A stretch of 64,000 nucleotides of DNA, taken from CAZIOH01 sp964540815 (GTDB taxonomy: Bacteria; Myxococcota_A; Polyangia; Fen-1088). Of this stretch, positions 6,565 to 16,316 are shown piece after piece. The stretch covers positions 12,579-76,578 of the forward strand of contig CAZIOH010000021.1 in NCBI GenBank assembly GCA_964540815.1. Reading direction: 5' to 3'. A program made the position numbers and the translations under genes. The notes below the pieces were generated by a model. It had not been told where the DNA came from. It searched no databases and saw only the letters and a list, made by a program, of their open reading frames with translations. Every line of letters begins with the position of its first letter. Position 1 is the stretch's first letter.

Positions 6565-9401
6565 GCGACCGAGGGGGATCATCCATGGGCGGTCAGGCGA
6601 AGGGGCAGGTCCCGGAGCGCGACAAGGAGATCCTGGATCTGTTCATCGAGGAGTCCCTCGAGCAGCTCCAGAAGGTCGAGAAGCTGTTGCTCGACGCCGA
6701 GGAGGGCGAGGGCGCCCCCGACCTGCTCGACACGCTCTTTCGCACCGTGCACACCGTCAAGGGGACCTCGGCCTTCCTCTCGTTGCACAAGATCGGGGCG
6801 CTGTCGCACGCCGCCGAGGATCTGCTGGCGGTGCTGCGCGAGGATCCGCGGGTGGCCAAGCCCGCCCACTTCGCGCGCCTGGTGGGCGTGGTGGACGTGC
6901 TCCGACGCCTCATCGAGCGGGTGCGTGAGACCGACGACGAGGGTCCCCTCGACATCGAAGGGCTGGCCGGCCGCCTGCGGGCCGACGCCGCCGCCATCCC
7001 GCCTGTCGAGGCCCGGTCCGCGCTGGCGCCGGCCGCCGCGGCCACCAGCCCCGGTGCCTCGACCGCTCCGTCCGCACAGATTGCCTTGCCCGCGACGACC
7101 CGACCCATCCCCGCCGTGGGCGCCCAGGGGCCGGCCGCGACCGCGGCGGCACCGGCACGGCAACCCGCCCCTCCGGCTCCGGTCCTGGCGGCGCCAGCAC
7201 CCGAGCCCGCCCCGTTCGCAGCCCCGGCCGTGCCGGGTGCCGCCGAGGTTTTGGCCGCCGGCACCGCCGATGGCAGCAAGGAGGCCGGCAAGGACCAGAC
7301 GGCGGGCTCGCGCGGCGACGCGACCGACAGCAGCGTGCGGGTCAACGTGACCGTGCTCGATCGCCTGATGAACCTCATGGGCGAGCTCGTGCTCGCGCGC
7401 AACCAGATCATCCAGATGCACAAGACCACCCGGGGCGGGCAGCCGGCCAACCCCGCGGCCCTGCAGCGCCTGTCGCTGGTCACCTCCGAGATGCAGGAAC
7501 AGATCATGAAGACCCGGATGCAGCCCATCGCGCGGGTCTTCGAGCGCATCCCGCGCATGGCCCGCGACGTGGGCCTCGCGACCGGAAAGCGCGTGACCTG
7601 CCAGATCGACGGCAACGCCACCGAGATCGACAAGGCGGTCGTGGAGGCCATCCGCGATCCCGTCATGCACGTGGTGCGCAACGCCATCGACCACGGCATC
7701 GAGCTGCCGGCCGTGCGCGAGCAGAGCGGCAAGTCCGGCACCGGCACGCTCAGCGTGCGGGCCAGCCACGAGGGCGGCATGGTCCTGATCGAGATCACCG
7801 ACGACGGCAAGGGCATGGATCCGAAGAAGCTGCGCGAGCACGCCGTTCGCCGCGGGGTGATCTCCTCGGCCGAGGCGGACCGGCTCACCGACCGCGAGGC
7901 CCTGGAGCTGGTCTACCGGCCCGGCTTCAGCACGGCCGAGAAGGTCACCGACATCTCCGGCCGCGGGGTGGGCATGGACGTGGCCCGCACCCAGGTGGAG
8001 CGGGCGGGAGGTCAGATCGAGCTCGACTCGGTGCTCGGCCGCGGCACCACCGTGCGCCTCAAGATGCCGCTCACCCTGGCCATCATCCCCGCGCTCCTGG
8101 TGCGGGCGTGCGGCCAGCGCTTCGCCATCTCCCAGGCCAACCTGCTCGAGCTGGTATTCCTCAACGAGGATCAGGCCCGCACGTCGATCGAGCACGTGCG
8201 CGGGGCGCCGATCTACCGCCTGCGCGGCGAGGTCCTGCCGCTGGTGCGCCTGCGGGACGTGCTGGCCTCCCGGGCCGCTCCGCCTTCCGCCGCCGAGGGG
8301 GTGTCGATCGTGGTGGTGGCGGTCGGCAGCTGTCGCTATGGCCTGGTGGTCGACGAGATCTACGACACCGAGGAGATCGTCATCAAGCCGCTCCACGGTC
8401 CGCTCAAGCGGCTGTCCTGTTACTCGGGGGCCACCGTGCTCGGCAACGGCGAGGTGGCGCTGATCCTGGACGTGTCCGGGGTGGCCGCCAACGCCGGCCT
8501 CGACGTGTCCTCCCGGCACGAGCTGGTCGCGGCCGAGCCGGCCCGCAGGACCGGCGAGGGCATGCAGACCATGCTGGTCTTCCGGGCGGGCAAGGACGCT
8601 CCGTGCGCCGTGCCGCTCGCGATGGTGGCGCGCCTCGAGCTGGTCGAGTCGAGCGCCATCGAGAGCGTGGGTGGCCGCGAGGTGCTGCAGTACCGCGACA
8701 CCATCATGCCCATCATCCGGCCGGAGGAGGTGCTGCCCCTCGGGCCGCGAACCCCGCAGACCGAGCAGCAGCTGGTGGTGTTCGACTTCGGCCAGATGGT
8801 GGGGATGGCCATCGACCACATCGTGGACATCGTGGACGTGCAGATGGACTCGAACGTGCGCCGGGGCACGAACGACCTGACCCTCGGACGGGTCGCGATC
8901 TTCGGGCACACCACCCTGGTGCTCGACGTCTACGAGCTCCTCCGCCGGCAGGTGCCCGAGTTCACGCAGGAGAAGCCCCTGCTCCACCGGCGCCGGCCAC
9001 GCCTGATCGTCGCCGACGACTCGGGCGCCATGCGCGCCGCGGTGGGTGGTTTCCTGCGCGCCCAGGGCATCGACGTGGTGGAGGTGGCCTCCGGGGAGGC
9101 CGTGCTGCGCGAGCTGCGCAGCTCCACCAGCCTGCAGCCGGTGGATGCCGTGGTGACCGACCTCGAGATGGAGGGGCTCGACGGGTTCGGGGTGCTGGAG
9201 GCGGTGGGGCGCGAGCATCCCAAGCTGCCGGTCGTGGTGTGGACCCAGCACGACGACCCCCGGCTGCGGGCACGGGTGATGGCGGCCGGAGCCCGCCAGT
9301 GCGTCAACAAGCGGGAGCGTGAGGCCTTGATGTCCGCGCTGATCGAGTGCGGACTGTTCGAGCTCACTCCGCCGACCGCGTCGGCCGGGAGGGCGGCATG
9401 A
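6561..9401 (+). CDS. cheA: CheA hybrid histidine kinase with two CheW-like domains and a C-terminal receiver
   Basis: The 946-residue protein starts at the ATG that overlaps the cheB stop, behind GGGAGGG. Domains in order: HPt (20-125, His 64 in RTVHTVKGTS); a Pro/Ala linker (about 126-265); a dimerisation helix pair (about 270-330, LDRLMNLMGELVLARNQ); HATPase (about 335-520, RNAIDHGIELP, DDGKGMD, GRGVGMD); a first CheW-like domain (about 525-660); a second CheW-like domain (about 690-810); and a receiver (about 825-940, acceptor D867). It autophosphorylates in receptor arrays and feeds CheY and CheB. The attached receiver is typical of alternative chemosensory pathways and may act as a phosphate sink; its usual switch motif is altered (WTQHDD, CVNKRE). 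Confidence 0.96.
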   Translation: MSDRGGSSMGGQAKGQVPERDKEILDLFIEESLEQLQKVEKLLLDAEEGEGAPDLLDTLFRTVHTVKGTSAFLSLHKIGALSHAAEDLLAVLREDPRVAKPAHFARLVGVVDVLRRLIERVRETDDEGPLDIEGLAGRLRADAAAIPPVEARSALAPAAAATSPGASTAPSAQIALPATTRPIPAVGAQGPAATAAAPARQPAPPAPVLAAPAPEPAPFAAPAVPGAAEVLAAGTADGSKEAGKDQTAGSRGDATDSSVRVNVTVLDRLMNLMGELVLARNQIIQMHKTTRGGQPANPAALQRLSLVTSEMQEQIMKTRMQPIARVFERIPRMARDVGLATGKRVTCQIDGNATEIDKAVVEAIRDPVMHVVRNAIDHGIELPAVREQSGKSGTGTLSVRASHEGGMVLIEITDDGKGMDPKKLREHAVRRGVISSAEADRLTDREALELVYRPGFSTAEKVTDISGRGVGMDVARTQVERAGGQIELDSVLGRGTTVRLKMPLTLAIIPALLVRACGQRFAISQANLLELVFLNEDQARTSIEHVRGAPIYRLRGEVLPLVRLRDVLASRAAPPSAAEGVSIVVVAVGSCRYGLVVDEIYDTEEIVIKPLHGPLKRLSCYSGATVLGNGEVALILDVSGVAANAGLDVSSRHELVAAEPARRTGEGMQTMLVFRAGKDAPCAVPLAMVARLELVESSAIESVGGREVLQYRDTIMPIIRPEEVLPLGPRTPQTEQQLVVFDFGQMVGMAIDHIVDIVDVQMDSNVRRGTNDLTLGRVAIFGHTTLVLDVYELLRRQVPEFTQEKPLLHRRRPRLIVADDSGAMRAAVGGFLRAQGIDVVEVASGEAVLRELRSSTSLQPVDAVVTDLEMEGLDGFGVLEAVGREHPKLPVVVWTQHDDPRLRARVMAAGARQCVNKREREALMSALIECGLFELTPPTASAGRAA

Positions 9402-9865
9402 CCACCGCCGAGCGGCGCGGCGAGTCCGAGCAGTGGTCGACCTTCTTCCTGGCGGACGAGATGTTCGCGGTGCGGGTGGAGGACGTCCAGGAGGTCATCA
9501 TGCATCAACCCCTCACCCCGGTGCCGCTGGCGCCCGATTACGTGGTGGGGCTGCTCAACCTGCGGGGACAGATCATCCCGGCGGTCGACCTCCGGTCGAG
9601 GCTGCAGTTCGAGGCCCGGGTGCCGACCGGCGAGGAGAAGCTGCTGGTCCTCAAGACCAACGAGGGGCTGCTGAGCGTGGTGGTCGACGAGATCGGAGAC
9701 GTGCTGGAGCTGCCGAGCGCGGCCTGGCGGTCGCCGCCGGATACGCTGGCCCGCGGCTATCGCACCTTCGTGCTCGGGATCTGTCCCATCGAAGGGCATC
9801 TGGTCCTGGGACTGAAGATCGCGGCCCTGACTGCCGAAGATCCGAGCCACGGGAGCAAGTCGTGA
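9398..9865 (+). CDS. cheW: CheW coupling protein
   Basis: This 155-residue single CheW domain links receptors to CheA. It has the typical core: TFFLADEMFAVRVEDVQEV near the start, VVGLLNLRGQIIPAVDL in the middle, and VVDEIGDVLELP. The ATG overlaps the cheA TGA in ATGA, with GGGAGGG upstream; a longer version beginning inside cheA is unlikely. The short C-terminal extension is not distinctive. Confidence 0.95.
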   Translation: MTTAERRGESEQWSTFFLADEMFAVRVEDVQEVIMHQPLTPVPLAPDYVVGLLNLRGQIIPAVDLRSRLQFEARVPTGEEKLLVLKTNEGLLSVVVDEIGDVLELPSAAWRSPPDTLARGYRTFVLGICPIEGHLVLGLKIAALTAEDPSHGSKS

Positions 9866-10219
9866 AAGCACTGGTCGTCGATGATTCCATGGCAATGCGG
9901 CGGATGGTCCAGAAGGCGCTGGAGTCGGCCGGGTGGGCGGTCAAGACCGGCGCGAACGGGCACGAGGCCCTGGAGGCGCTCGACGCGGGAGAGGGGTGGG
10001 ATCTGGTGGTCACGGACTGGCACATGCCGGGAATGGACGGGATTCAGCTGACGAAGGCCATTCGCCAGAGCCCGCGCCACGCGGCCTTGAAGGTCATCAT
10101 GGTGACCTCCGAGGCGATGATGACCATGGTGGATGCGGCGCTGACGGCGGGAGTGAACGACTTTCTGATGAAACCGTTCACCGCCGACTCGCTGTGCGAG
10201 CGAGTGGCGGAAATCGTCA

Positions 10220-10227
<8 letters not shown>
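9862..10227 (+). CDS. cheY: CheY-type response regulator within the che operon
   Basis: This is a 121-residue lone receiver with D7/D8, acceptor D52 (VTDWHMPGMDG) and K104 (MKPF). It begins with a GTG that overlaps the cheW TGA (GTGA), so translation is coupled. It is clearly different from the CheY pair at 1937 and 15185, which resemble each other. As the CheY between cheW and cheR it is the most likely main output regulator of this operon. Confidence 0.94.
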
Positions 10228-11139
<912 letters not shown>

Positions 11140-11143
<4 letters not shown>

Positions 11144-11601
11144 CAGCGCTTCCCACCCCCGACAAGCTGGCCGAGCTGGTCTCGACCGTCACGACAACCA
11201 TGCTCGGCCTGACCTTCCACGCCGACGCGGATGCGGCCCGCCTGCCGCGCCTGAGCTGGAGGACCGCGGTGTTGCCCATCCCGGGGAGGAGCCCTATCAC
11301 GGTGGGGCTGTCGTCGGACGAGAGCGGATGCGCGGCGCTCAGCTCGGCGATGTTCGCCTGCGGCGCCGGGGAGGTGGACGCCAGCATGATCGACGACTCG
11401 CTGTGCGAGCTCGTGAACATGACGGCCGGGCTGGTCAAGGCCACCATGTCGCTGGATCAGGCGCTGGGCTTGCCCCGGGTGATCGGGAGCAGCAGCCGCG
11501 GTGATGCCCCCGGGCCGAAGGGCGGCACCGGGCAGTCGGTGGTTTTGAAGGCCGACCAGGTCGGGCTCATCCTGTGGATCTGCGAGGGTGTGCTGCCGTG
11601 A
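11140..11601 (+). CDS. cheX: CheX/CheC-type CheY-P phosphatase
   Basis: The 153-residue protein fits the CheC/CheX/FliY fold. It has one copy of the active-site helix pattern, DSLCELVNMTAG, with the key Glu 90 and Asn 93, and a Pro about 19 residues later (GLPRV). A single active helix is typical of CheX, which usually works as a dimer. It would hydrolyse CheY-P and end the signal, taking the place of CheZ. The ATG overlaps the cheR stop, so it is the last gene in the overlapping chain. Members of this family vary widely, so the CheX rather than CheC label is a best guess. Confidence 0.8.
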
Positions 11602-11659
11602 GCCGTGCGTCGGTGAAGGGTTTCGGACGATCCGGTTCCAGGGTGAGGAGGGTGCTGCG

Positions 11660-12880
11660 ATGCCACGTGTCCTGACAGTCGATGACAGCCGAGCGATCCG
11701 CGCCGTGGTGGGGCGAGAGCTCGTCAACCTCGGGTGCGAGTACGACGAGGCCGAGGACGGCCTGCAGGGGCTGGCCAAGCTCGAGGAGCTGGTCTACGAC
11801 CTCATCATCCTCGACGTCACCATGCCGAACCTCGACGGACCCGGCTTCCTGGCCAAGCTGCGCGAGACCGGGAACGAGACCCCGGTGCTGATGCTGACCA
11901 GCGAATCCAAGCGGTCGATCGTGGTCGAGGTCATGAAGCTGAAGATCGAGGACTACATCCTCAAGCCCTTCAAGCCGGAGGAGCTGCGGGCCAAGGTGGT
12001 CAAGGCCCTCAAGGTCGCGGATCCGGGCCCCGCTCAGGGAGCCTCGCGCCCGGTGGGGAGCGCGGGTGGTGGCGCCGGCGGCCATTCGTCCTCCGATACG
12101 GCAGGCCGGGCGGCACCGGCGCCGGCGCCGATGGCGGCCCTGCAAGAGGGGCTGCCCCTCGGGGCGGCGCGGCTCTTCGGGGACATCCTGGTGGTGGACG
12201 ACATCGAGAACGTCTCCAAGCGCCTGCGCAGCCTGGTGCCGACCCACCTGTCGCTGTTCGGCGTGACCAACGGTCAGGCCGGGCTCGCCCTGTGTCGCGA
12301 GCGGGCCTTCCGGGTGGTGCTCATCGACCGCGAGCTGCCCGACATGAACAGCGTGGCGTTGCTGCGCCAGATCCGCGTGCTGCAGCCATCGGCGGCCTGC
12401 CTGGCCCTGACCCTGCGGAGCGCGAGCGATCTTCGCCAGGAGGTGAAGGACGATGGCTTCGACGACGTGGTCTACAAGCCCTTCACCCCCGAGATGATGG
12501 ACGAGTTCCTCGAGCAGTTCTTCGACGCGTCCGAGCCGGTGAACGTGGACGGCAGCCTGGTCTCCACCCCGGCCTACACCGGTCGCGAGGACAAGGTGGA
12601 GCGCTACTACGGCCGGATCGGCGGGGCCTTGAAGGACGCCGTCGGCAAGGTGGCGGTGGCCTGCTTCGAGCGGGTGATCTTCGACGCCACCAAGCTGCCC
12701 GAGCAGGAGACCCGCAACGCGCAGCTGATCCAGGCCCTGCAGCAACATGCCGACAAGGTCGGCCTCGGCGTGGCCATCGTGGCGGGCCCGGGTCTGACCA
12801 AGACGCTGAAGGGCTTCACGGAGACCGCGTCGATCCCGATGTTCGCCAGCCTGGCCGACGCGCGAAAGCTCTCGGAGTAG
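11660..12880 (+). CDS. Double-receiver protein with C-terminal STAS-like domain
   Basis: The 406-residue protein starts at an ATG behind GAGGAGGG. Receiver 1 (1-120) has D8/D9, acceptor D52 and K102. A Gly/Ala/Pro linker (about 121-170) leads to receiver 2 (174-290) with D180/D181, acceptor D223 (LIDRELPDMN) and K273. The last 110 residues (VACFERVIFDATKLP..., then AIVAGPGLTKTLKGF and IPMFASLADARKL) read like a STAS/anti-anti-sigma fold, with no clear Ser/Thr phosphosite recognised. It sits 58 bases after cheX and 5 bases before an HDOD gene, so it is probably an additional output of the same pathway. Confidence 0.82.
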   Translation: MPRVLTVDDSRAIRAVVGRELVNLGCEYDEAEDGLQGLAKLEELVYDLIILDVTMPNLDGPGFLAKLRETGNETPVLMLTSESKRSIVVEVMKLKIEDYILKPFKPEELRAKVVKALKVADPGPAQGASRPVGSAGGGAGGHSSSDTAGRAAPAPAPMAALQEGLPLGAARLFGDILVVDDIENVSKRLRSLVPTHLSLFGVTNGQAGLALCRERAFRVVLIDRELPDMNSVALLRQIRVLQPSAACLALTLRSASDLRQEVKDDGFDDVVYKPFTPEMMDEFLEQFFDASEPVNVDGSLVSTPAYTGREDKVERYYGRIGGALKDAVGKVAVACFERVIFDATKLPEQETRNAQLIQALQQHADKVGLGVAIVAGPGLTKTLKGFTETASIPMFASLADARKLSE

Positions 12881-12885
12881 CCTCC

Positions 12886-13773
12886 ATGGCCGCCTCTCCC
12901 GAGCAACTTTCCAAGGAAGAGCGGCTGTCCGCTCAGCTCGAGGCGATCATCCTGGACCGGATCGAGAAGGATCGCCTGGAGCTGCCCTCGATGCCGGCGG
13001 TGGCCGCCAAGTGCATGGAGCTCCTGCGCAAGCCGGACTTCAGCCTGCAGCGCGCGGCGGGGCTCATCGAGGCAGACCCGATCCTGGCGGCGCAGCTCAT
13101 CCGGCTGTCCAACAGCGCCGCCTACGCCTCGCGCGAGCCGAGCCGCAACATCCAGACGGCGGTCTCCAAGCTGGGCAGCCAGCGGCTGCGGATCGCCCTG
13201 GTCGAGGCCTCGACCCGCCCGCTCTTCGAGTCGAAGGATGCCAACATCCAGAAGGCCACGCGGGGCCTGTGGGAGCACTCCCTGGCGGTCGGCCTGCTGG
13301 CGCGCGACGTGGCGGTGCTGGTGGGTGGCTGCGACGCCGAGGAGGCGTACCTGGCTGGCCTGCTGCACGACATCGGCAAGCCGGTGCTGGCCACCATGAT
13401 GCTCGAGGCCGAGAACATGATGGCCATGCGATCCGTGAAGGGGTGGATCGATCAGGCGGTCTTCGTGGCGGTGCTTCAGCGCTCGCACCGCAAGGTGGCG
13501 GTGCCGCTGGCCCGGCGCTGGGCGATGCCCGAGCCGGTGGCCAAGGCCATCGAGACCTGCGCGGACTTCGACGCCGCCTCTCGCTCGTCGGTGGCCAACA
13601 TCGTGTGCTTCGGGAACGCCCTCGCCAAGCAGCAGGGGCTCTTCGTGGGCCCCAGCAACCCCGAGGACGACAAGGCCTTGGTGATGATCGGCCGCTCGCT
13701 GCTCGGGGTCGACGACGACGCCATCAACCGCCTCCTCGCCGGCCTCAAGGATCGCGTCCGGTCTGCCTCCTGA
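12886..13773 (+). CDS. HDOD domain signalling protein
   Basis: The 295-residue protein has the HDOD core: LPSMPAVAAKCMELL at 33-47, DPILAAQLIRLSNSAAY at 64-80, then an HD-type helix with HDIGK at 161-165. HDOD proteins are non-catalytic or poorly understood relatives of HD phosphohydrolases and are often found in motility and chemosensory loci. Here the His-Asp pair is present. The gene starts 5 bases after the REC-REC-STAS stop, with GGAG in the end of that gene. A strong palindrome follows the stop (13823-13904). Confidence 0.9.
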   Translation: MAASPEQLSKEERLSAQLEAIILDRIEKDRLELPSMPAVAAKCMELLRKPDFSLQRAAGLIEADPILAAQLIRLSNSAAYASREPSRNIQTAVSKLGSQRLRIALVEASTRPLFESKDANIQKATRGLWEHSLAVGLLARDVAVLVGGCDAEEAYLAGLLHDIGKPVLATMMLEAENMMAMRSVKGWIDQAVFVAVLQRSHRKVAVPLARRWAMPEPVAKAIETCADFDAASRSSVANIVCFGNALAKQQGLFVGPSNPEDDKALVMIGRSLLGVDDDAINRLLAGLKDRVRSAS

Positions 13774-13822
13774 GGGTGTGAGGCGACAGGTTCGTCCTCC
13801 GGGCCCCGCTACGGAAAAGTGG

Positions 13823-13904
13823 GGCCCCTCTCCCTCACCCTCACCCTCCCCGCTCCCTTCTCATCCCCTCGCTCCGCGGAGCGGGAGGGTCAGGGAGAGG
13901 GGCC
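13823..13904. terminator. Long inverted repeat between convergent genes, likely two-way terminator
   Basis: The outer arms, GGCCCCTCTCCCT and AGGGAGAGGGGCC, are complementary. Inside lies a smaller palindrome, CGCTCCGCGGAGCG. It sits between the HDOD gene (+) and the second cheB (-). Related palindromes occur at 15643-15666 and 26085-26123, so it is also a member of a dispersed intergenic repeat family. Confidence 0.7.
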
Positions 13905-13911
13905 GATCTCA

Positions 13912-15000
13912 CTATCTCTGGGCGGCGCGGCACTGGTCGGAGAGGACGCGCAGGCTCTGCGAGAGCAGATCGCCGAGCTGCGCGAGGGGCCGAACGTGCG
14001 CCAGCGGCCCGACCGCCTCGATGGCGGACTTGGGCATCTGGGGCGCGATGGCGGTCTTCGGATCCTCGATGAAGACCTTGCCGCCCGCGGCGGCGATGGC
14101 GGTGGCGCCCGCGGTTCCGTCGCTGCCGAGGCCGGTCAGGACCACGCCGATCCCGTAGGGGCCGAAGGCCCGCGCCACGCTGTCGAAGAGCGGGTCGGCC
14201 GCCGGACGCACGAAGTTCACGAGGGGGGTGTCGAGCAGGCTGATGGTCGAGCTGCCCGGGTTCACCACCATGTGCCGGTCTCCGGGGGCGATGTAGACAT
14301 GGCCCGCCTCCACGATGGAGTTGTTCTCCGCCACCTGGAACACGAGCCCCGGGCTCTCCCGCTGGAAGAGCTCGGCGCACTGCCGTTGCATCCAGTCGGG
14401 GCCGTGGATGACCACGAACCCGACCGCGTCACCCCGCACGCTGAGGGTGGAGAACAGCGTGCGCAGGCTCTCGGGGCCCCCGGTGCTGGCGCAGCACGCG
14501 AAGGCTGGGAAGGCCGGGACCGGTGCGGCCTTCTTCATCCACGACGGCTGGCGACGGACCATCGGAGGGGCCGCGGGGGCCGACGGATTGACCTGACCCG
14601 CCGGGGCGGGGCTCACGGGCGGAGCGTCGAGTCCCTGCTGCGCGTGCGCCTGGCTGCTGCGGATCAGGTCGAGGAGCTCGATCTGGGCGACCGGCTTGGC
14701 GAGGAAACCGTCGGCGCCGGTCCGCAGCGCATACTGGCGCGCCTCGGGGTTGCTGATCGAGCTCATCATCAGCACCACCGGAACTGGCCGGATCTCCGCG
14801 CGAACCTTGCGCAGGAGCTCGATGCCGTCCATCTCGGGCATCATCCAGTCGGTGAGGAGCAGCTTGAACGGCTGCTTCCGCAGCTGCTCGAGGGCTTCGA
14901 CGCCGTTCCCGACCACCACCACCGAGTGGGCCGACCTCCCGAGCACGGCGTGGAGCATGTTGGCGGTGACGGGATCGTCCTCCGCGACCAGAATATTCAC
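13912..15000 (-). CDS. cheB: Second CheB-type methylesterase with N-terminal receiver
   Basis: The 362-residue protein starts at GTG. It has a receiver (1-115; D8/D9, acceptor D51 in LTDWMMPEMDG, K102), a Pro/Ala linker (about 122-162) and a methylesterase domain (163-350). The triad is Ser 172 (CASTGGP), His 199 (VIHGP) and Asp 294 (GLGSDGT). The motif around the His is HGP rather than the usual HMP. It is encoded opposite to the main operon and differs strongly from the CheB at 5443, so it may serve other receptors or another adaptation step. Confidence 0.92.
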   Translation of the reverse strand: MNILVAEDDPVTANMLHAVLGRSAHSVVVVGNGVEALEQLRKQPFKLLLTDWMMPEMDGIELLRKVRAEIRPVPVVLMMSSISNPEARQYALRTGADGFLAKPVAQIELLDLIRSSQAHAQQGLDAPPVSPAPAGQVNPSAPAAPPMVRRQPSWMKKAAPVPAFPAFACCASTGGPESLRTLFSTLSVRGDAVGFVVIHGPDWMQRQCAELFQRESPGLVFQVAENNSIVEAGHVYIAPGDRHMVVNPGSSTISLLDTPLVNFVRPAADPLFDSVARAFGPYGIGVVLTGLGSDGTAGATAIAAAGGKVFIEDPKTAIAPQMPKSAIEAVGPLAHVRPLAQLGDLLSQSLRVLSDQCRAAQR

Positions 15001-15184
15001 CGATTTGAGTGTAGCAGATTTTCAGCATGCCCCCCAGGCCCACCGGGGCGGGGCCGGGCCTCAAGTTCGGACCGTTCATGACGATGGTTGTCAGGGGAAA
15101 GATGGTGGACATGATGGTGGGGATAAAATCCACGGTGGAGAGGGTTCATCCGCCGTCCAGCTCACGACGGAGGCTTTGCGCGCG

Positions 15185-15553
15185 ATGAAACGGGTGCTCG
15201 TTGTGGACGACTCGGCGACGGTGCGGCAGCAGGTCGGGCACGCGCTTCGCGAGGCCGGCTACGAGGTGGCGGAGGCCGTGGATGGGCTGGACGGCGCCGA
15301 GAAGATCGACACCGATCGGACCTTGGCCATGGTGATCTGCGACGTCACGATGCCCCGGCTGAACGGCCTCGAGATGCTCGAGCGGGTCAAGCGCGATCCC
15401 GCCCACGCCGCCCTGCCCATCGTCATGCTGACCACCGAAGGACAGCCTGCGCTGATCGAGCGCGCCAAGAAGGCGGGAGCCAAGGCCTGGATCATCAAGC
15501 CGTTCAAGGCCGACCTGCTGGTGGCCGCGGTCAAGAAGATCGCCGGCGCCTGA
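15185..15553 (+). CDS. cheY: CheY-type response regulator, paralogue of the one at 1937
   Basis: This is a 122-residue lone receiver with D8/D9, acceptor D53 (ICDVTMPRLNG), the TTEG switch segment and a KPF lysine. It shares long stretches with the CheY at 1937 (VLVVDDSATVRQQVG; AGAKAW). It stands alone, with GGAGG 11 bases before the ATG, divergent from the second cheB and convergent with the His-rich gene. Confidence 0.94.
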   Translation: MKRVLVVDDSATVRQQVGHALREAGYEVAEAVDGLDGAEKIDTDRTLAMVICDVTMPRLNGLEMLERVKRDPAHAALPIVMLTTEGQPALIERAKKAGAKAWIIKPFKADLLVAAVKKIAGA

Positions 15554-15642
15554 GCGCCGCGCCGGCCCTGGCGGACGACACGGCCAGGGTCTGGCGGGGG
15601 ATCCGCGCGCGCTGGCCCCGCCGACCGCTCCCGTCCCCGATG

Positions 15643-15666
15643 CTCGCCCCGCTCTCGCGGGGCGAG
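15643..15666. terminator. Perfect 10-bp stem-loop between convergent genes
   Basis: CTCGCCCCGC and GCGGGGCGAG flank a TCTC loop, 90 bases after the cheY stop and 14 bases beyond the end of the His-rich gene on the other strand. There is no T run, so it would act as a rho-assisted or GC-hairpin terminator. It belongs to the same palindrome family as 13823-13904 and 26085-26123. Confidence 0.6.
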
Positions 15667-15679
15667 GGGATGGGATGAC

Positions 15680-16177
15680 TCAGGCGGAGACGGAGTCGAG
15701 CGCCTTCGAGATGATCCCCTGGACGATCGACCCGATCTGGTCGGGCGCGCTCGCCCCCGTGGCGGCCGCGGCCGAGGATGCGCCGGCGGTGGCGCTCTGG
15801 GCGTGGTGATGCCCCCCGTGTCCGTGGTGGTGGCCCTGCGCCTTGCCGGCATCCGGGGTCAAGTCGGATGCGTTGCCGCTCTGCGAGGCGGTGCTGAAGC
15901 GGTCGGCCAGCTTGTTGAGGAAGTCGGCCCCCGCCCCGCTCTGCGCGCTGGCCGCGTCCTTGAGTTGCTGGGCGATCGAGGCGGTCACCGACTTGAACTT
16001 CGCCGGATCGCTGCTGGCCAGGCTCTTGAGGCTGGCGAGCAGCTGACCCGGCTGCGAGATGTCCACCGACACCCCGGATGCCGCGCCGCCCGCGCTGGTG
16101 GCGGCTGGCTGGCCGTTCGATGAGACAGATTGAACCCCGAGCACGGAGAGACTGGATGGGACTGCACTAATGGACAT
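15680..16177 (-). CDS. Small protein with His/Gly-rich metal-binding-like stretch, unknown
   Basis: The 165-residue protein has an excellent ribosome site (CAGGAGGT, 5 bases before the ATG). It is Ser/Ala/Gly-rich. A helical middle (about residues 45-95: LLASLKSLASSDPAKFKSV, IAQQLKDAA, FLNKLADRFSTA) is followed by a histidine cluster, HHHGHGGHHH, and a Ser/Ala tail. No signal peptide or membrane segment is seen. The His cluster suggests metal binding (Zn, Ni or Cu) or low-complexity drift. No family is recognised; its link to the che genes is only by position. Confidence 0.65.
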   Translation of the reverse strand: MSISAVPSSLSVLGVQSVSSNGQPAATSAGGAASGVSVDISQPGQLLASLKSLASSDPAKFKSVTASIAQQLKDAASAQSGAGADFLNKLADRFSTASQSGNASDLTPDAGKAQGHHHGHGGHHHAQSATAGASSAAAATGASAPDQIGSIVQGIISKALDSVSA

Positions 16178-16316
16178 GGGTAACCTCCTGCTCACTCCGA
16201 TCGACGGTGCCGCGCCGCCCCTGCAGCGGCTGAAACAATCGGTAACGGACCGGGTCGTCGCACCCGGATTTCGGACTGTTAAGCCGTGATCTCGCTCCGG
16301 TCGTGGCGCTAAGCTC

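Noticed and set aside
6579..9251. An 890-codon minus-strand open frame opposite cheA
   Set aside because: Antisense shadow of a well-defined CheA; no recognisable domain.
15088..15129. TTGTCA and TAAAAT as a sigma-70 promoter for the third cheY
   Set aside because: The spacing is about 30 bases, far from the usual 16-18.
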